DNA of 64,000 bases from Rhodopirellula sp. SM50 (GTDB lineage Bacteria; Planctomycetota; Planctomycetia; Pirellulales; Pirellulaceae), in the NCBI RefSeq assembly GCF_002289565.1, contig NZ_NTFY01000060.1, positions 1 through 64,000 on the forward strand, given 5' to 3'. Below the pieces are notes generated by a model. The model did not search any database. It was not told the origin of the DNA and saw only the letters and a program-made list of their open reading frames with translations. The translations under genes were made by a program, and so were the position numbers. Shown one piece after another: positions 57,401 to 64,000 of this stretch; positions within the stretch are counted from its first letter, which is position 1; the number at the start of each line of letters is the position of its first letter.

Positions 57401-60400
57401 TTGGCCAGTCGCTGCTCACTGGCACAATGACCTTGCCGACGGAAGGCGTGCTTGAGACCGACAGTCGATTCGCCATCGCACTGGCCGGATCGTCATCTGC
57501 GGAACTCGGCTTTGCCGACGGGCAATTTGCGGAGGCGGGCACGAACGGCCGGGCCTTCGTGTCGGCCCAATACGATGCGCCCGCAGATGGAAAACTCACG
57601 CGTGACATCACCTTCGCCGTCGCTCTCAACGCCGCAGTGCCGGTCAGCGTCCGGCTGTCGTCGGATGAAACGCAAGACAATACCGGTTTGGAAGATCTTG
57701 CTGCTGATGTCCATGCCGCGCTCGTGGTCGCGGGCATCAGCAACCAAGTGGTTGCCGGCGTCAATGGAAATCGCTTGACGCTGGCTACTAACACGGGCAG
57801 TGAGGCATCGCTGCAAGTGCGCACTGACCCTGTCGTCACGCAGCTGCACTTCGACTACATCGACGATGCTCAGCCGAATGCGTCCGGACAAGCCACGCTT
57901 ACCGCTGCCGGCGTGCTGCCAGCTGACGGTGTATTGCATGCAGACGTCGCCTTTTCCTTGGTGATCGGGAACGCTTCTCCTGTACTCATCCACGTTGACG
58001 CAGATGACACCAGTGACAACGCCGACTTGGATAACTCCGCCGCCAGTCGAGAGAACTTGCGAAGCGACATTGCGCAAGTTCTCGATACCGCGGACTTGAC
58101 CGAGCCGATCTCGGTTGAGCTGGACGAATCGGGAAGGCTTCTCCTGGCAGTATCCGCCGACAAGGCCTTGCAAGTCACTCGGGCCTACGCCGACGTGCAT
58201 GTTCCAAGGAAGGCGGGCAACAAAGACCAGCCGGCTCCAGCGGATGTGTTGGCTGCTGACGTGATGGACGCGATCCAAGATTCGGCGGTTGCCGGGCTTG
58301 TCACCGCTGCGAAAGACAACAGCGACCAACTCACGTTGACGACCCCCGCTGGCAGCAATTTGTCAATGGAAGTCATCAGCCAATTTGGAGTCTTTGTCGA
58401 CGGCAGCGGAGTCTTGCGCTATAGCGATGGTGGTGACTTGTTCGAGCATGAAGACACCGGACTGAACCGCATGCTGGGTGGTTCGCAAGACGATGAGCTC
58501 TTTGGCGGAACAGGGCTTGATTTTCTGTATGGCCGCGAAGGAGATGACTCGCTCTACACGCGTCACGGTGAACGATTTGGCACCAACACAACGGCAATGA
58601 GCAGTGATGAAGAGAACGAATGGAAAGAGTACGCCAAATCGACTGACCGAATTTGGTATGTCAGTGGCTCCAACATCGACGATGTGATCACGGTTGATTA
58701 CATCACAGAGCCCGGCCTTCTCTCTGAGCATCATCTTGTAACCCGGCTGACCAACAACAACGGCAATTACTCATTCGCCGCGCAGCTTCAACTCTCCTTT
58801 GACGCCGTTGATCAAGACGGCAATCTGATTTGGAAACGCGATGACGTTGTGGTCGATCCCGAGACGTTCCAGACGGTCAATACCGAACTGCCCGGACCGT
58901 TATTGCCCGAAGAAAGCGATTTCCTGGCGATCATCGTTGATTCGCTGGCCGGTGATGATCAGATCACGATCGGGCCGACGGTTCAGAAGACGGTTTGGGT
59001 GGATGCCGGCCCCGGCGATGACCATGTCGAAATCGTCGAGGGCAATGCGATCCTGGCCGACAAGACGGAGCCCGACAACAACACCACGCCAACGGACCGA
59101 TTCACCCTTCCTGAATTCAGCGGAAACGTCACCTTCACCGGTCTGACGATCCACAGCCCGACAGATGAAGACTGGTACACGATCGATTTCCCGCAGACGC
59201 CACAAGTCGGCGATCTTCTGTCCGTGACAAGTCTTTCGGCTGCAGATGGGATGTTGCTGGAACTCTATGAACCAGATGCTCTTGAGACGCCGAGAATACA
59301 GTCGGATCCGGCGGGACGGATTCAACTCGACGACTCGTTGGATCAAACGGAGTACGTGCTGCACGTCAAATCAGATCATGTTCCCACGATCTACGAGTTG
59401 TCGTATTTCAGTCCGTCGATGACAGATCAGTCAACCATCGATCTCTCGGCGCAAACCGATGTGATCCGTCGCGACGTGCTGCTCGGCGGCTCCGGCAACG
59501 ATGTGCTCGATGGCGGCGGTGGTGAAGAGTGGATTTTCGGAGGCAGCGGTAACGATGTGCTCACCGGCGGTTTCGACCTCCAAGCCAGCGACCTGCTGTT
59601 CGGAGAGGCGGGCGACGATATTTTCCAACTGACGCCGGATGGCCTGCCGTTGATTAAAGGCACCAGCAAAACGTACATCCCCACGCTCACCGATGTTTTC
59701 CATGGAGATGAGGGCAACGACCAGGTGTTATTCATGGGAGGAGACTTGGATCGGTACGGCCAACCGGTCTCGGACCACGTCGCGATCACGTACGCGGCCG
59801 ACCAAGGCCGCTACGAAGTCGGGGCCAAGGTTTGGGATGTCGCCAATCAGCGATTCGTTGTCGACGAGGTTACCGGTCCCGAAATCAGATACCAGTACTA
59901 TCAACTCCACTCCGTGGAGGAAACCGTCTTCGACGTTCGGGCTGGGAATGATGAAGTCCGGGCGGACTCTGGAGTTCATTTCGGTTACGGCGGTGAGACT
60001 TGGGGCATCACGCACGGCATGTTGCGAGAAGGCGCAATATCTTCGATCGAGATTCGTGGTGGTGAGGGCATCGATCGACTGTTCGGCAGCGCCGGAGATG
60101 ACATCATCGATGGTGGTCCCGGCGTTGATGTCATCCAGGGCGGTGGGGGGAACGACACGATTCACGGCGGAACGGGCGACGACTACCTCAGCGGCGACGA
60201 TACCGAAATCATCGACGACTACGAGGTTGTCACACGAGGTGGCACGACTGAAAGCAATGACAGCCCCAACTTCGCGTCGATGCTCACATGGGATGCATTA
60301 GCCGCCGGAGTGACAGCGTCGCATCGCGTTACAGACCCGGGAGACTGGTATCTGATCCCGACGCCAAGCATTAATGGACCCTTCGCCGGTTCGCGCTTAG

Positions 60401-63400
60401 CCCATCTGACACCAGACATGGTCACCGTGAAGGACGCGAATGGCTCGGACATGGATTTTCTATTCCTCCCTGCCGCGGTCGATGGGGATTTCATCACTCC
60501 CATCGAGAATCCAACGGGCGCAACGTCCCATTTTGTGCTATTCGTGCCCAATCCCAATAGGTTTAAGATTATCGGCAACGAACCTACGGACGCAAATTGC
60601 GACGAGAATGTTAACGATTGTTCGCCCGACTACCAGTTCTCGGAAAACGCAAGTTTCACACTCAGCGTTGATGGACAAACACCACGCGAGATCACAATCT
60701 ATGGATTCATCACGGCTGGCAATAACGGCATCGATGACCTAATTGAAGACATCAATCGCTCCATTTATTGGGCCAACGATGAGCAGCTGATCGGCGTGGT
60801 TGCCGAAGCGGATCAGGGTCGCGTTGCGCTTCGCAGAACGGATTACCCTTACTCGACAGACGGTTCGATCGCAGTGGTTTCAGCGGATTCGACGGTGCAA
60901 GACGAACTGGGGTTGTGGCCAGGGCTCAGTTCGGACCGGCCAACGATTCCCGAGCCCTATTCGATCAGTTTGGAGTCCCCCACGAACTCGCAGACGGCGG
61001 ACGTGTCAGTCGATACGGCCCGATTTGAGATAGGTTCGGGGGAGCTTGGATATCAACCCACCGTCATTCCGTTAGGCGATATCGACGGTGATGGTACCAG
61101 CGACTTCATTGCCGCTGTTCAAGACAACCCAGGGATCCCTTCGGACGTCTTGCCGCCGGGGCATCCAGCCGGAAACATTGGTCCAAGCTATGCTCGTATC
61201 TTCTTTGGCACAGACTCGGGAATGGACCAGTCCTTCGGCCCTGATTCCGTGACGTTGCAGTTGCCTGCCCCGATCTTGGAGAGCTCCATTTTTGATTCAC
61301 GCACGACGATAGCATCGCCTTCCGGCTTTGACGGAAACGGAATCCTTCGCGGCGGAGACTTTGACGGGGATGGAATCGCCGACATCTCGATAGCGGTAAG
61401 CCTCGATGAGGAGAGTGGTACACCGGCATACGAGCAGCAAGGAGTCTACATTCTCTTTGGCGGCAGCAATCGTTGGACAGGAACCATTGATGTGATTGCC
61501 GATGCTGATGTGATCATCAAGGGCCTCTCGGGCCCCATCTCTCTGGCTGCTGCTGGAAACGTTGATGGCGACACCAATGGTGTAGATGGCGGAGGCCGTG
61601 ACGAGCTCCTCATCGGAGCCGAAGGTGTGGCCGATGGCGTGGGCACAGCATACCTGTTTAAAGGGAGGAGTAGAGAGGACTGGACAAACCGAAGCCTCTG
61701 GTCTGTGCCGGGCCAGCATATGACCGCAATTGACGATGCGGAGCGTGTCTTTTTCGGTGCTTTGAATCATGGTGGTGTCGGAAGTAGCGTCGCGGGCATC
61801 GGACGATACAACGATGATGCGTACGCGGACTTCGCGATCATGCGACGCGGATTTGCCAACCAACCCGGGAATGAAGGACAGATCGATATTTTCCTGGGGA
61901 CCGACAACCTCGCAGCAGTTGGCCCCGATGTCACCTTCAGCTACCGAACACCCGACGGGCCGTCTCAAGGCCCCGTTTTCGACACGCTCAACGGCTTTGC
62001 AATCTTGCCTGCGGGAGACATCAACCAAGACGGACTCGATGACTTTGTGCTCAGCGACGTTGGTGGATACGGCCGCGAGAACATGATTGTCTTCGGTGGT
62101 AACCAAAGCGGGAGCGAACTGCCGCTGGTGGCCCCCTATGCGCAACGAATCGAGAATCCTGTTTCATACTCCTTCACCGAGATCGCCAGTACGAGACAAT
62201 CGTTTTCTTCGTTTGACGACATCCATGTTTCGATCAATGAATTTGGCGAGGTCGCATTCAATGCGGAATTCGAAACGCGTGATCCAGTCGCACCAACCGG
62301 AGCGGGCATTTTTGTTGGCGATGGAGGCCCCGCAAGACGAGTCTTTGCGACCTCATCAACGGACGTTTACCTTGATGAATGGTCGTCGATCAACGATTTG
62401 GGCGACGCCGTCTACACCCAATACATAGACGTCGCCGGTTCTCGTATTGGTGCGTCGATCGATGGCGATTATGCACTGTTAGCATCTTCGTTCGAAACAA
62501 GTTGGGACAGTTTTGCGTCAGCGCAGATCAACCACGATCGCTGGGTTGCGTTCTGGGCAGAATCGTGGGATGGATCAGACCTCTCGCATTATATCCTCGG
62601 ACGTCCGGCCACCGAAAGCGGCGCAGCTTGGACGTACTACGCACATTCGACGACACCCGACGACCAAACCACCAATTTTAGTTGGTTCAGTCCTAACTTC
62701 GCCTTGAACAACGATGGAACGGTTGCCTTTGTAGCGAACGATCACGCCAATGCAAGCGGTGTTTACATAAGCCAAGGTACTAGCGATCCAGTCAACCAAG
62801 ATGCTGTCATAACGCAAATTGCACTCGAAACTAATTTCGACGTCGGGCCAACGACCCAAGTGCGCCTACGCGATCCGTCGATTAATGACCGTGGTTCCGT
62901 TGTGTTCACGGCGGAACACTTCGACAATCCGGAATACTACGACACGGTGTATGCTCAATCCGACTCGTCGCTCGTTGAAGTACCGTCTCTCGAACACGGC
63001 TTCGACTCCGCTTCCGGTGCCAGCATAGACGATTTTGGAGGTGTTGCATTCGGAGCCTCAATGGATGACGGCACATGGGCTGTATTCGCCGGTGGGCACG
63101 AGACCAGGGATCGGTTATTCGTCGCGAATGGGCTTGCTCAGCATGACACAATCCAATCGTTCGCTTCACCTCTGCTTGCGATCTATAGCCTTGCGGCCAA
63201 CGATACCGGTCAGATCGCATTTGCGCTGAGGTTTGCAGACGGCGAGGTGCTCTACCGCGCGGATCCACTTGCGACGCCGTTGTTGCCACTCGGTAACATC
63301 AGTGGTCAGGGCGGGGCCGACCTTGCCAGGGTAAACGGGGAACGCTGGCGGTCCTTCACCGCCTCAGAGATCATCCCAGTTTACCGAAGCAATCAGGTTT

Positions 63401-64000
63401 TCTTGGCCGATGAGGGGATCCCAGATTTCGAGCAAGCCGACGCGGTGCTGAATCCCGTTCGCCGTGACGGACCCGATTCAGGGTTTGACCGCCCCTATCT
63501 AATCGGACCGGCTGGGGATGTCGATGGTGACGGGATCGCAGATTATGTCCTTGCCGATCACGGAAGCGGCAACGCCTACGTGTATTTAGGCGCCGACCTT
63601 CGAGAAGAAGTCACGCAGGATGGGAACACTCAGAGGATGCAATCACCAGAGCGTTTTTCTGTTAACGATTTTGCGACACCTCTCCCCGTGGCTGAGCAGA
63701 TTAACGTCGATTCTGATCAATTCTGGGTGACTACGAAGCTTACGGACGCACCCACATTGGAGGGAGACATTGCCGATGGCCGTTTGTCCAACTCCATGGG
63801 CATTGGTGATTTCAACGAAGACGGTTATGAAGACTTCCTGATCGCGAGCGAGACGAATAGCTATGTTTTCTTTGGCCCCGTCGCGTTGGATCGACTATCC
63901 AATATCGCCGACCGTGCTGACGTGATCGTAGATGTTCAATCGATCGGTCGCCCTGCTACGCGAATGGGAAATGTTGATGGGCTGGCCGGAGACGATCTCG
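45424..64000 (+). CDS. Giant secreted protein: metzincin motifs, Het-C-like, RTX, dockerin, FG-GAP (3' end outside window)
   Basis: One frame stays open from the ATG at 45424 (GAGGA 8 bases upstream) to the window end, more than 6190 codons. The basic N-terminus holds LLAALECLEQRLVLSGDD, the planctomycete motif at the start of large exported proteins. Seen in order: a zinc-protease motif HETLHLFGIDH (227-237); a Het-C-like segment (FGGLLHVVQDFYSHSNW, 349-365); a second motif HELGHLLGLGH (1101-1111) with a Met-turn NVMNY; three tandem beta-rich modules (about 1378-2119); a first RTX block (2610-2999); a dockerin (about 3060-3127); a second RTX block (3153-3765); RTX patches alternating with hook-IN-like modules and a PPC-like domain (TDEDWYTIDF); and FG-GAP propeller repeats (GDIDGDGTSDF and others) interrupted by NxxGxVAF repeats. 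The role is probably surface attachment or matrix building; the protease activity is inferred only from motifs. Confidence 0.9.
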   Translation, partial: MSTASATRSHRLSDKTKKRRQHYYRETRRRHLLAALECLEQRLVLSGDDPWDVCDQESIGPDPSTLSEYRSVIDSIVPEMQLVDTDLSNIQGQVVYLDFDGAEGVTYNGPITVTDINVPAFDASHVGLGGQEQQIINSIVASLNARFEPLAVTFTQQRPPDEPYSTIYIGGDDSAFRKFGSFLGLAEQVDVGNHNRADDGFVFALNLTGRSDHFSEVSERIRDVVGHETLHLFGIDHEVSPQSANGILSEVGFANDHPLAHVFAAVGAPVHEDIAAAAFEEINPEVLIKIQDANVDIDIQHVFDASFHFDDSNFVGGLGVINALYDVAVAYANPDGFDSEASLNLAESFGGLLHVVQDFYSHSNWSNHGLDSLAETGLGLWDLPIYEVSETAKAVFIEGAITSTPAQRGWEFSVEENDLSRVYVRILDTGTTIPAIITGLFGGVEDYANNRAPIATIAQEAGVDLNALSLALNHDGTDKDLADGLNHDHEGDHNTEARPLFAEAYSLAVEQSRHELRRLLSLVEGAYDTASHLVSAWQLDVLDPQIRWVRAQPKVWSASQPGMLPTTKVTASIKDGLISSGVDVFRFDYQQRDIVGEWSPWILWDRSPDVQRERDGSTTVSTDFVGFLGNDFNVRLTAEDGAGNEATRAFHVEFVDIELENGTHSVPADSRVTANPEIVLHTTISNDFSSSIAGDFFLQSRQRPKDGAWSSWVDVPQSTDVVTDPHNIPNPNNVPELLPFSWSALKTTFTGNPNVEYGFRWRGIDTTNAPWLSDETYVSVTGSTSNKGRNLVLLDFTPDDNINDEIVPDPFRSMFAPVLESGFSASTHPWLNTDGNHTLDPQDADALIEKITEDVRRRLKPFVELTDLEVRVQRLADADPQNGGQVLLNGEEQEDGEGFKGGVNREDLNVFVIYLGGDLNKVDEVANIADPDTLNAFGVSRYLAASEENAESYAYVFTDRIAQALKPAVRSVYGKSQNDGQLATAKLEKNPPNPDVRTVTLAAGNAALPSIPSGAPLKLQVRYFDEASQTYLVEDLFNTRVVDGTTLEFPIPSPEFEPVKAARFTRLVNDWENHDRKILLLELVQPTQQDFVKQVGHVVQHELGHLLGLGHVQNKVVDGQGNVKESENNPPGDLNVMNYSSPYQVSRYWNKTTPHVTQAVSFPFGAPFPKDGVNHYQEVLASFQFDPSAQQFQQLARDQVYNDLTVKQQIESTTIGATDYGAPVDFLEQNAPARPTPPISTSGTKGTTTPADVSRDFSTGFDGFRLNLLDDISGVVDLPQGALPLVPTELSSLLDFGETFEDLISQVDISAATSMVELQSALETIGFSIDHILTDLQFGTLEPNEAADFIRATRTYRIADLAQSTTLTPDALSAIGDLNGLDFSGTLDVESDILFSVTVGVDTGGFYLLPGELMRTNIVARGDANASVAGAATVSGQVHLSLVPFLNLMTSNRDGRIRLSEVSSAESFASHTELNIVGSAGVGLDFQLDVLPTNDPIEFGGQWFWDIDENGFALDAEYSGFHSEELLDAFTELIGAGVNEVGKSASKIASLTKSLPLVGEEISAALEGTIGETLSFDNSFAFARDYLEERGFEVLSMIEPENLVEFATGGASPGEVFRLRYVNHVNAAISESTNGSADFGIDFNLQGQIEGTAELGVDLTFGLDATDGVFVEEGSGIDTDMLINGQLDGSAEIFKLANATASATGTFDADATFTIDDGDSDQTERLYIFDGDLNAVFENSDAFSLGGKVRLDDLTITASIPGLSDVLPDVSFSGSAYYDLDTGESEIIIDDDAMIDALAGLVIGGVNALGNQAGSLADVTRKIPVIGKSVADGLTTAIADPLQNIQLPSVGDRRCVPQSTEGLCVVDVITWEEFIAEDISQEDLLVLRYLGPSGAAHRFMIDAKDSFEAGPARLELDGRLSVEPQLDFDVTFGVNLNRGPFIQEGATFNVGLPVDGHLTGKAYLGSLGQIGASASADFNAGASLTFSDFDSQPREHFYLFGSDPDTTLDVSDFLDHPEALTYSGDASLTTTLTATNPIGQIPFVGEFLPSEFSWGVDVYYDLLDVRNNSFTIREDQAFNDLLNLFRGTEQSVIEKFFGLVDKYNPLPQPLRTLLTVQLPIIDTSALDLLGAPEGIDVLLNPKTYAQGRTAEQISDPGGDESLIDFRLDVFETENIIALLSGETANLVSVEIAQQFGAPEAAIPVVPQTPIWTFFGLVTVSGGIDVTPRFFFNTHVQLGLDTNGFYVGVLPGNAFELTGGIDVSIYAKGDLLGLDFAELRGTPGLSLTGGIQIVETAAPIDNKLRVNEVANLNNFRINVGADISLELSAKIGFPDLGSLFVKELSSGRKEFPIFQQDVGSVADVTQKLDSFKQKMQREAKRLTDAAIGVVVCSPGGPVVQVVCGAVGYFLPEVEQGLKDAAKWVGDQAQAVGETAERVFNDAGRELGNAAQAAQDAGARFDREVLQPISQGINRIGNAIADELGWGGWTNETIPTRRTLGAYQEGSVLIVNWDVGASQHYLKGLSAADITVDIIAGQIIVDGPDFLVDELVATKKIWTSRGRKTKERWRYVTHTNQIQWGLAGITTVKVIGTEEDDKILVRESVPLRANLLGNGGNDLIVGGGGDDELDGGIGDDTLIGNAGADLLQGDDNDDHLVGGDGNDTLEGGFGGDTLDGGNDADQLRGGNDNDTLFGRSGNDMLDGGLGDDTLRGGADDDTLSGGDHADTLFGDSGNDLLKGDDGGDTLVGGLDNDTLYGGFQDDSLIGDLENGSGDGRDILHGDRGNDSLAGGGGNDELYGGVGSDILYGQAGADLVVGASFGSEVGDLRDSVFGGAGQDTLLGGLGDDVLGGGDDNDSIEGGLGRDEIEGGFGNDTLRGGEDDDTLVGFAGADTIFGGAGADTIYASDEASTGKGSEIEGEGGDDTIFGSAGRDRIIGGIDNDTLYGYLGKDTIEGSSGVDTIFGGSGDDSLLGGSGGDILVGGEGYDVVRGGSGRDLIVGDLVDVSTLAFPPLSNPAAGEFNAPLAPTTISDFALGDNASDSSNASDSIVDRENLYHNQLMRHDVNDSATVTPLDALLVINSLGRSESSQIMLNVLPPPSDLPPFPDVSNDGMVSTLDALQVINILGYEASSSANSADLNLPIVTLIASSNSGTDFLYGDDNADWIYGGQKGDFIYGGASRDYIEGNEGNDSLYGGVEKDIIHGGEDDDRLYGEEGDDELHGDDSAGAAGQDHLEGGFGKDVLHGWGGDDTLLGGGDDDELYGDSGEDQLEGQEGADELYGGDDVDRLLGGAGDDTIYGERGDDVIHGNAGEDRIFGGLDGDVIYAGSGMDIIDGDRGADLNDYAGADAAATLITPGVDTIYGDSGDDQIRGNEGDDWLYGSSFQAGVTGSDKDTIFGNEGHDHLFGGFQIDMLYGGEGDDTIRGGDDDDILYGEAGDDTLFGDGGADVAYGGLDNDTLYGGDPTDGVGGPTDDVLIGEEGNDSLYGDKGRDILFGGTWTPALDRQQFFVANLVEHHEYDPRDAISYQLIPSAVDGLSVKGVVFTGYSDDDTLQGGAHTDWLFGGAGVDNLDGNDGADYVDGGRDGDMVHGGPGHDVVRGGDGADTLHGNDGIDQLYGDDGGDYLFGDAREDDADSSGLTGQRIQRLLGGDDGDNLHAYAPAVGDSSNEERLYGEAGEDRLYGNRGNDFLYGGDGRDHLFGDYLQGPNYVLSQTASIFGGADYLYGERGDDSLFGGGGDDLLDGGGDSDRLEGENGTDTLYGGSAIDTLVVDVSPSYDDVTTPDQINGHYPSHATEVPVDDNATDILLINGDQAGTLNDQILVGQNSDGELEVHYTDRSEPVLVTWRDDHGVPVVEQFQVAGLSGHDYIEFVSGPNALNLGDLEERSNDWIGVIDGGDGDDTLMGSPGRDRIDGGFGSDVLYGLSGDDRLWGNAPNEGNDGDFDRLYAGAGFDDLIGGQGRNKMFAWSVNPGGEFDPIVKQFGFVNGQRAIPDSLGQSLLTGTMTLPTEGVLETDSRFAIALAGSSSAELGFADGQFAEAGTNGRAFVSAQYDAPADGKLTRDITFAVALNAAVPVSVRLSSDETQDNTGLEDLAADVHAALVVAGISNQVVAGVNGNRLTLATNTGSEASLQVRTDPVVTQLHFDYIDDAQPNASGQATLTAAGVLPADGVLHADVAFSLVIGNASPVLIHVDADDTSDNADLDNSAASRENLRSDIAQVLDTADLTEPISVELDESGRLLLAVSADKALQVTRAYADVHVPRKAGNKDQPAPADVLAADVMDAIQDSAVAGLVTAAKDNSDQLTLTTPAGSNLSMEVISQFGVFVDGSGVLRYSDGGDLFEHEDTGLNRMLGGSQDDELFGGTGLDFLYGREGDDSLYTRHGERFGTNTTAMSSDEENEWKEYAKSTDRIWYVSGSNIDDVITVDYITEPGLLSEHHLVTRLTNNNGNYSFAAQLQLSFDAVDQDGNLIWKRDDVVVDPETFQTVNTELPGPLLPEESDFLAIIVDSLAGDDQITIGPTVQKTVWVDAGPGDDHVEIVEGNAILADKTEPDNNTTPTDRFTLPEFSGNVTFTGLTIHSPTDEDWYTIDFPQTPQVGDLLSVTSLSAADGMLLELYEPDALETPRIQSDPAGRIQLDDSLDQTEYVLHVKSDHVPTIYELSYFSPSMTDQSTIDLSAQTDVIRRDVLLGGSGNDVLDGGGGEEWIFGGSGNDVLTGGFDLQASDLLFGEAGDDIFQLTPDGLPLIKGTSKTYIPTLTDVFHGDEGNDQVLFMGGDLDRYGQPVSDHVAITYAADQGRYEVGAKVWDVANQRFVVDEVTGPEIRYQYYQLHSVEETVFDVRAGNDEVRADSGVHFGYGGETWGITHGMLREGAISSIEIRGGEGIDRLFGSAGDDIIDGGPGVDVIQGGGGNDTIHGGTGDDYLSGDDTEIIDDYEVVTRGGTTESNDSPNFASMLTWDALAAGVTASHRVTDPGDWYLIPTPSINGPFAGSRLAHLTPDMVTVKDANGSDMDFLFLPAAVDGDFITPIENPTGATSHFVLFVPNPNRFKIIGNEPTDANCDENVNDCSPDYQFSENASFTLSVDGQTPREITIYGFITAGNNGIDDLIEDINRSIYWANDEQLIGVVAEADQGRVALRRTDYPYSTDGSIAVVSADSTVQDELGLWPGLSSDRPTIPEPYSISLESPTNSQTADVSVDTARFEIGSGELGYQPTVIPLGDIDGDGTSDFIAAVQDNPGIPSDVLPPGHPAGNIGPSYARIFFGTDSGMDQSFGPDSVTLQLPAPILESSIFDSRTTIASPSGFDGNGILRGGDFDGDGIADISIAVSLDEESGTPAYEQQGVYILFGGSNRWTGTIDVIADADVIIKGLSGPISLAAAGNVDGDTNGVDGGGRDELLIGAEGVADGVGTAYLFKGRSREDWTNRSLWSVPGQHMTAIDDAERVFFGALNHGGVGSSVAGIGRYNDDAYADFAIMRRGFANQPGNEGQIDIFLGTDNLAAVGPDVTFSYRTPDGPSQGPVFDTLNGFAILPAGDINQDGLDDFVLSDVGGYGRENMIVFGGNQSGSELPLVAPYAQRIENPVSYSFTEIASTRQSFSSFDDIHVSINEFGEVAFNAEFETRDPVAPTGAGIFVGDGGPARRVFATSSTDVYLDEWSSINDLGDAVYTQYIDVAGSRIGASIDGDYALLASSFETSWDSFASAQINHDRWVAFWAESWDGSDLSHYILGRPATESGAAWTYYAHSTTPDDQTTNFSWFSPNFALNNDGTVAFVANDHANASGVYISQGTSDPVNQDAVITQIALETNFDVGPTTQVRLRDPSINDRGSVVFTAEHFDNPEYYDTVYAQSDSSLVEVPSLEHGFDSASGASIDDFGGVAFGASMDDGTWAVFAGGHETRDRLFVANGLAQHDTIQSFASPLLAIYSLAANDTGQIAFALRFADGEVLYRADPLATPLLPLGNISGQGGADLARVNGERWRSFTASEIIPVYRSNQVFLADEGIPDFEQADAVLNPVRRDGPDSGFDRPYLIGPAGDVDGDGIADYVLADHGSGNAYVYLGADLREEVTQDGNTQRMQSPERFSVNDFATPLPVAEQINVDSDQFWVTTKLTDAPTLEGDIADGRLSNSMGIGDFNEDGYEDFLIASETNSYVFFGPVALDRLSNIADRADVIVDVQSIGRPATRMGNVDGLAGDDL
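49555..51780 (+). repeat. Three tandem beta-rich modules in the giant protein
   Basis: Modules begin at about 49555, 50338 and 51151, each 200-215 codons. Each opens with a pattern like LDxxLxFxVTxGVDxxxGxF (for example DVTFGVNLNRGPFIQEG) and later has IPFVGEFLPSEFSW or similar followed by a Tyr-Asp-rich strand (YYDLLDV). They are diverged, so the duplication is old. I do not recognise the fold. Confidence 0.6.
53251..54420 (+). repeat. RTX calcium-binding repeat block 1
   Basis: About 390 codons of nonapeptide repeats of the type GGxGxDxLx (for example GGGGDDELDGGIGDDTLIGN). These form parallel beta-roll turns that fold on binding Ca2+ outside the cell, as in proteins secreted by type I systems. 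Confidence 0.92.
54598..54813 (+). other. Internal dockerin type I-like domain
   Basis: Two EF-hand-like loops with following helices are visible: DVNDSATVTPLDALLVINSL (from about residue 3062) and DVSNDGMVSTLDALQVINIL (from 3105). Dockerins in Planctomycetes usually close a protein; this one lies between two RTX blocks. Confidence 0.85.
54883..56720 (+). repeat. RTX calcium-binding repeat block 2
   Basis: About 610 codons of GGxGxDxLY-type repeats (for example GGEGDDTIRGGDDDDILYGE), interrupted by short insertions near 55470, 55900-56040 and 56330-56400. Smaller patches follow at 57112-57300, 58470-58560, 59480-59620 and 60060-60210. Confidence 0.92.
61060..64000 (+). repeat. FG-GAP-like propeller repeats with an inserted NxxGxVAF block
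   Basis: Blades carry Ca-binding loops such as GDIDGDGTSDFIAAV (61075), GDFDGDGIADISIAV (61356), GDINQDGLDDFVLSD (62014), GDVDGDGIADYVLAD (63517) and GDFNEDGYEDFLIAS (63808). From about 62200 to 63300 a different repeat takes over (SINEFGEVAFNAEF, SINDRGSVVFTAEH), as in DUF7453-type proteins. The set continues past the window. Confidence 0.75.

Noticed and set aside
1-64000. tRNA, rRNA or CRISPR array
   Set aside because: The regular 61-bp array at 1-252 lacks unique spacers and has no cas genes nearby; no cloverleaf or rRNA stretch was recognised by eye.

Overview
The window looks like chromosomal DNA of a planctomycete of the Pirellulales (Rhodopirellula-like). The evidence is the mix of families: LpxB, a secreted DUF1080 protein, Tat-exported Gfo/Idh/MocA and GH29 proteins, and a giant extracellular protein with the planctomycete N-terminal 'LECLEQRLVLSG' type motif, dockerin and RTX repeats. 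Moderately GC-rich genes are separated by intergenic gaps full of short palindromic repeats. The species cannot be fixed from the sequence alone.

Layout. 1-300: array of 61-bp hairpin repeats. 336-8514: lpxB, a small membrane protein, an error-prone polymerase (dnaE2, minus) and an MMPL/RND exporter (minus). 8798-24244: a lipid/polyketide operon behind a good sigma70-like promoter, made of PKS1 (KS, KS/CLF-like, ACP, alpha-oxoamine synthase, ACP), a phosphopantetheinyl transferase, a FabL-type enoyl reductase and PKS2 (KS, CLF-like, AT, Ntn-hydrolase, KR, DH). 24245-25097: repeat-rich gap. 25098-39109: Ser/Thr kinase with TPRs, TPR lipoprotein, aldose epimerase, alpha-L-fucosidase, asparaginase/SnoaL fusion, EF-G-like GTPase, Gfo/Idh/MocA oxidoreductase and DUF1080 protein. 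39293-44640: hydrogenase maturation genes hypF, hypC, hypD, hypE with no hydrogenase in view. 45424-64000: one open frame of more than 6190 codons that runs off the window, encoding a giant secreted protein.

How the genes work together. The lipid operon carries every activity of an iterative, fully reducing carbon-chain synthase: loading and extension (AT, KS, CLF), carrier (two near-identical ACPs on PKS1), carrier activation (PPTase), reduction (KR, DH and a separate Y-x6-K enoyl reductase). It adds two unusual off-loading or tailoring domains, a PLP alpha-oxoamine synthase and a C45-type Ntn-hydrolase/acyltransferase. My inference is that the product is a long-chain amino-ketone or sphingoid-like lipid, perhaps N-acylated, and that the divergent MMPL exporter may move it. 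This is the most promising candidate for an undescribed system here.

A second theme is the spread of REP-like palindromic elements. One family lies not only between genes but in frame inside the inter-domain linkers of both PKS genes, and another supplies the C-terminal tail of the phosphopantetheinyl transferase.
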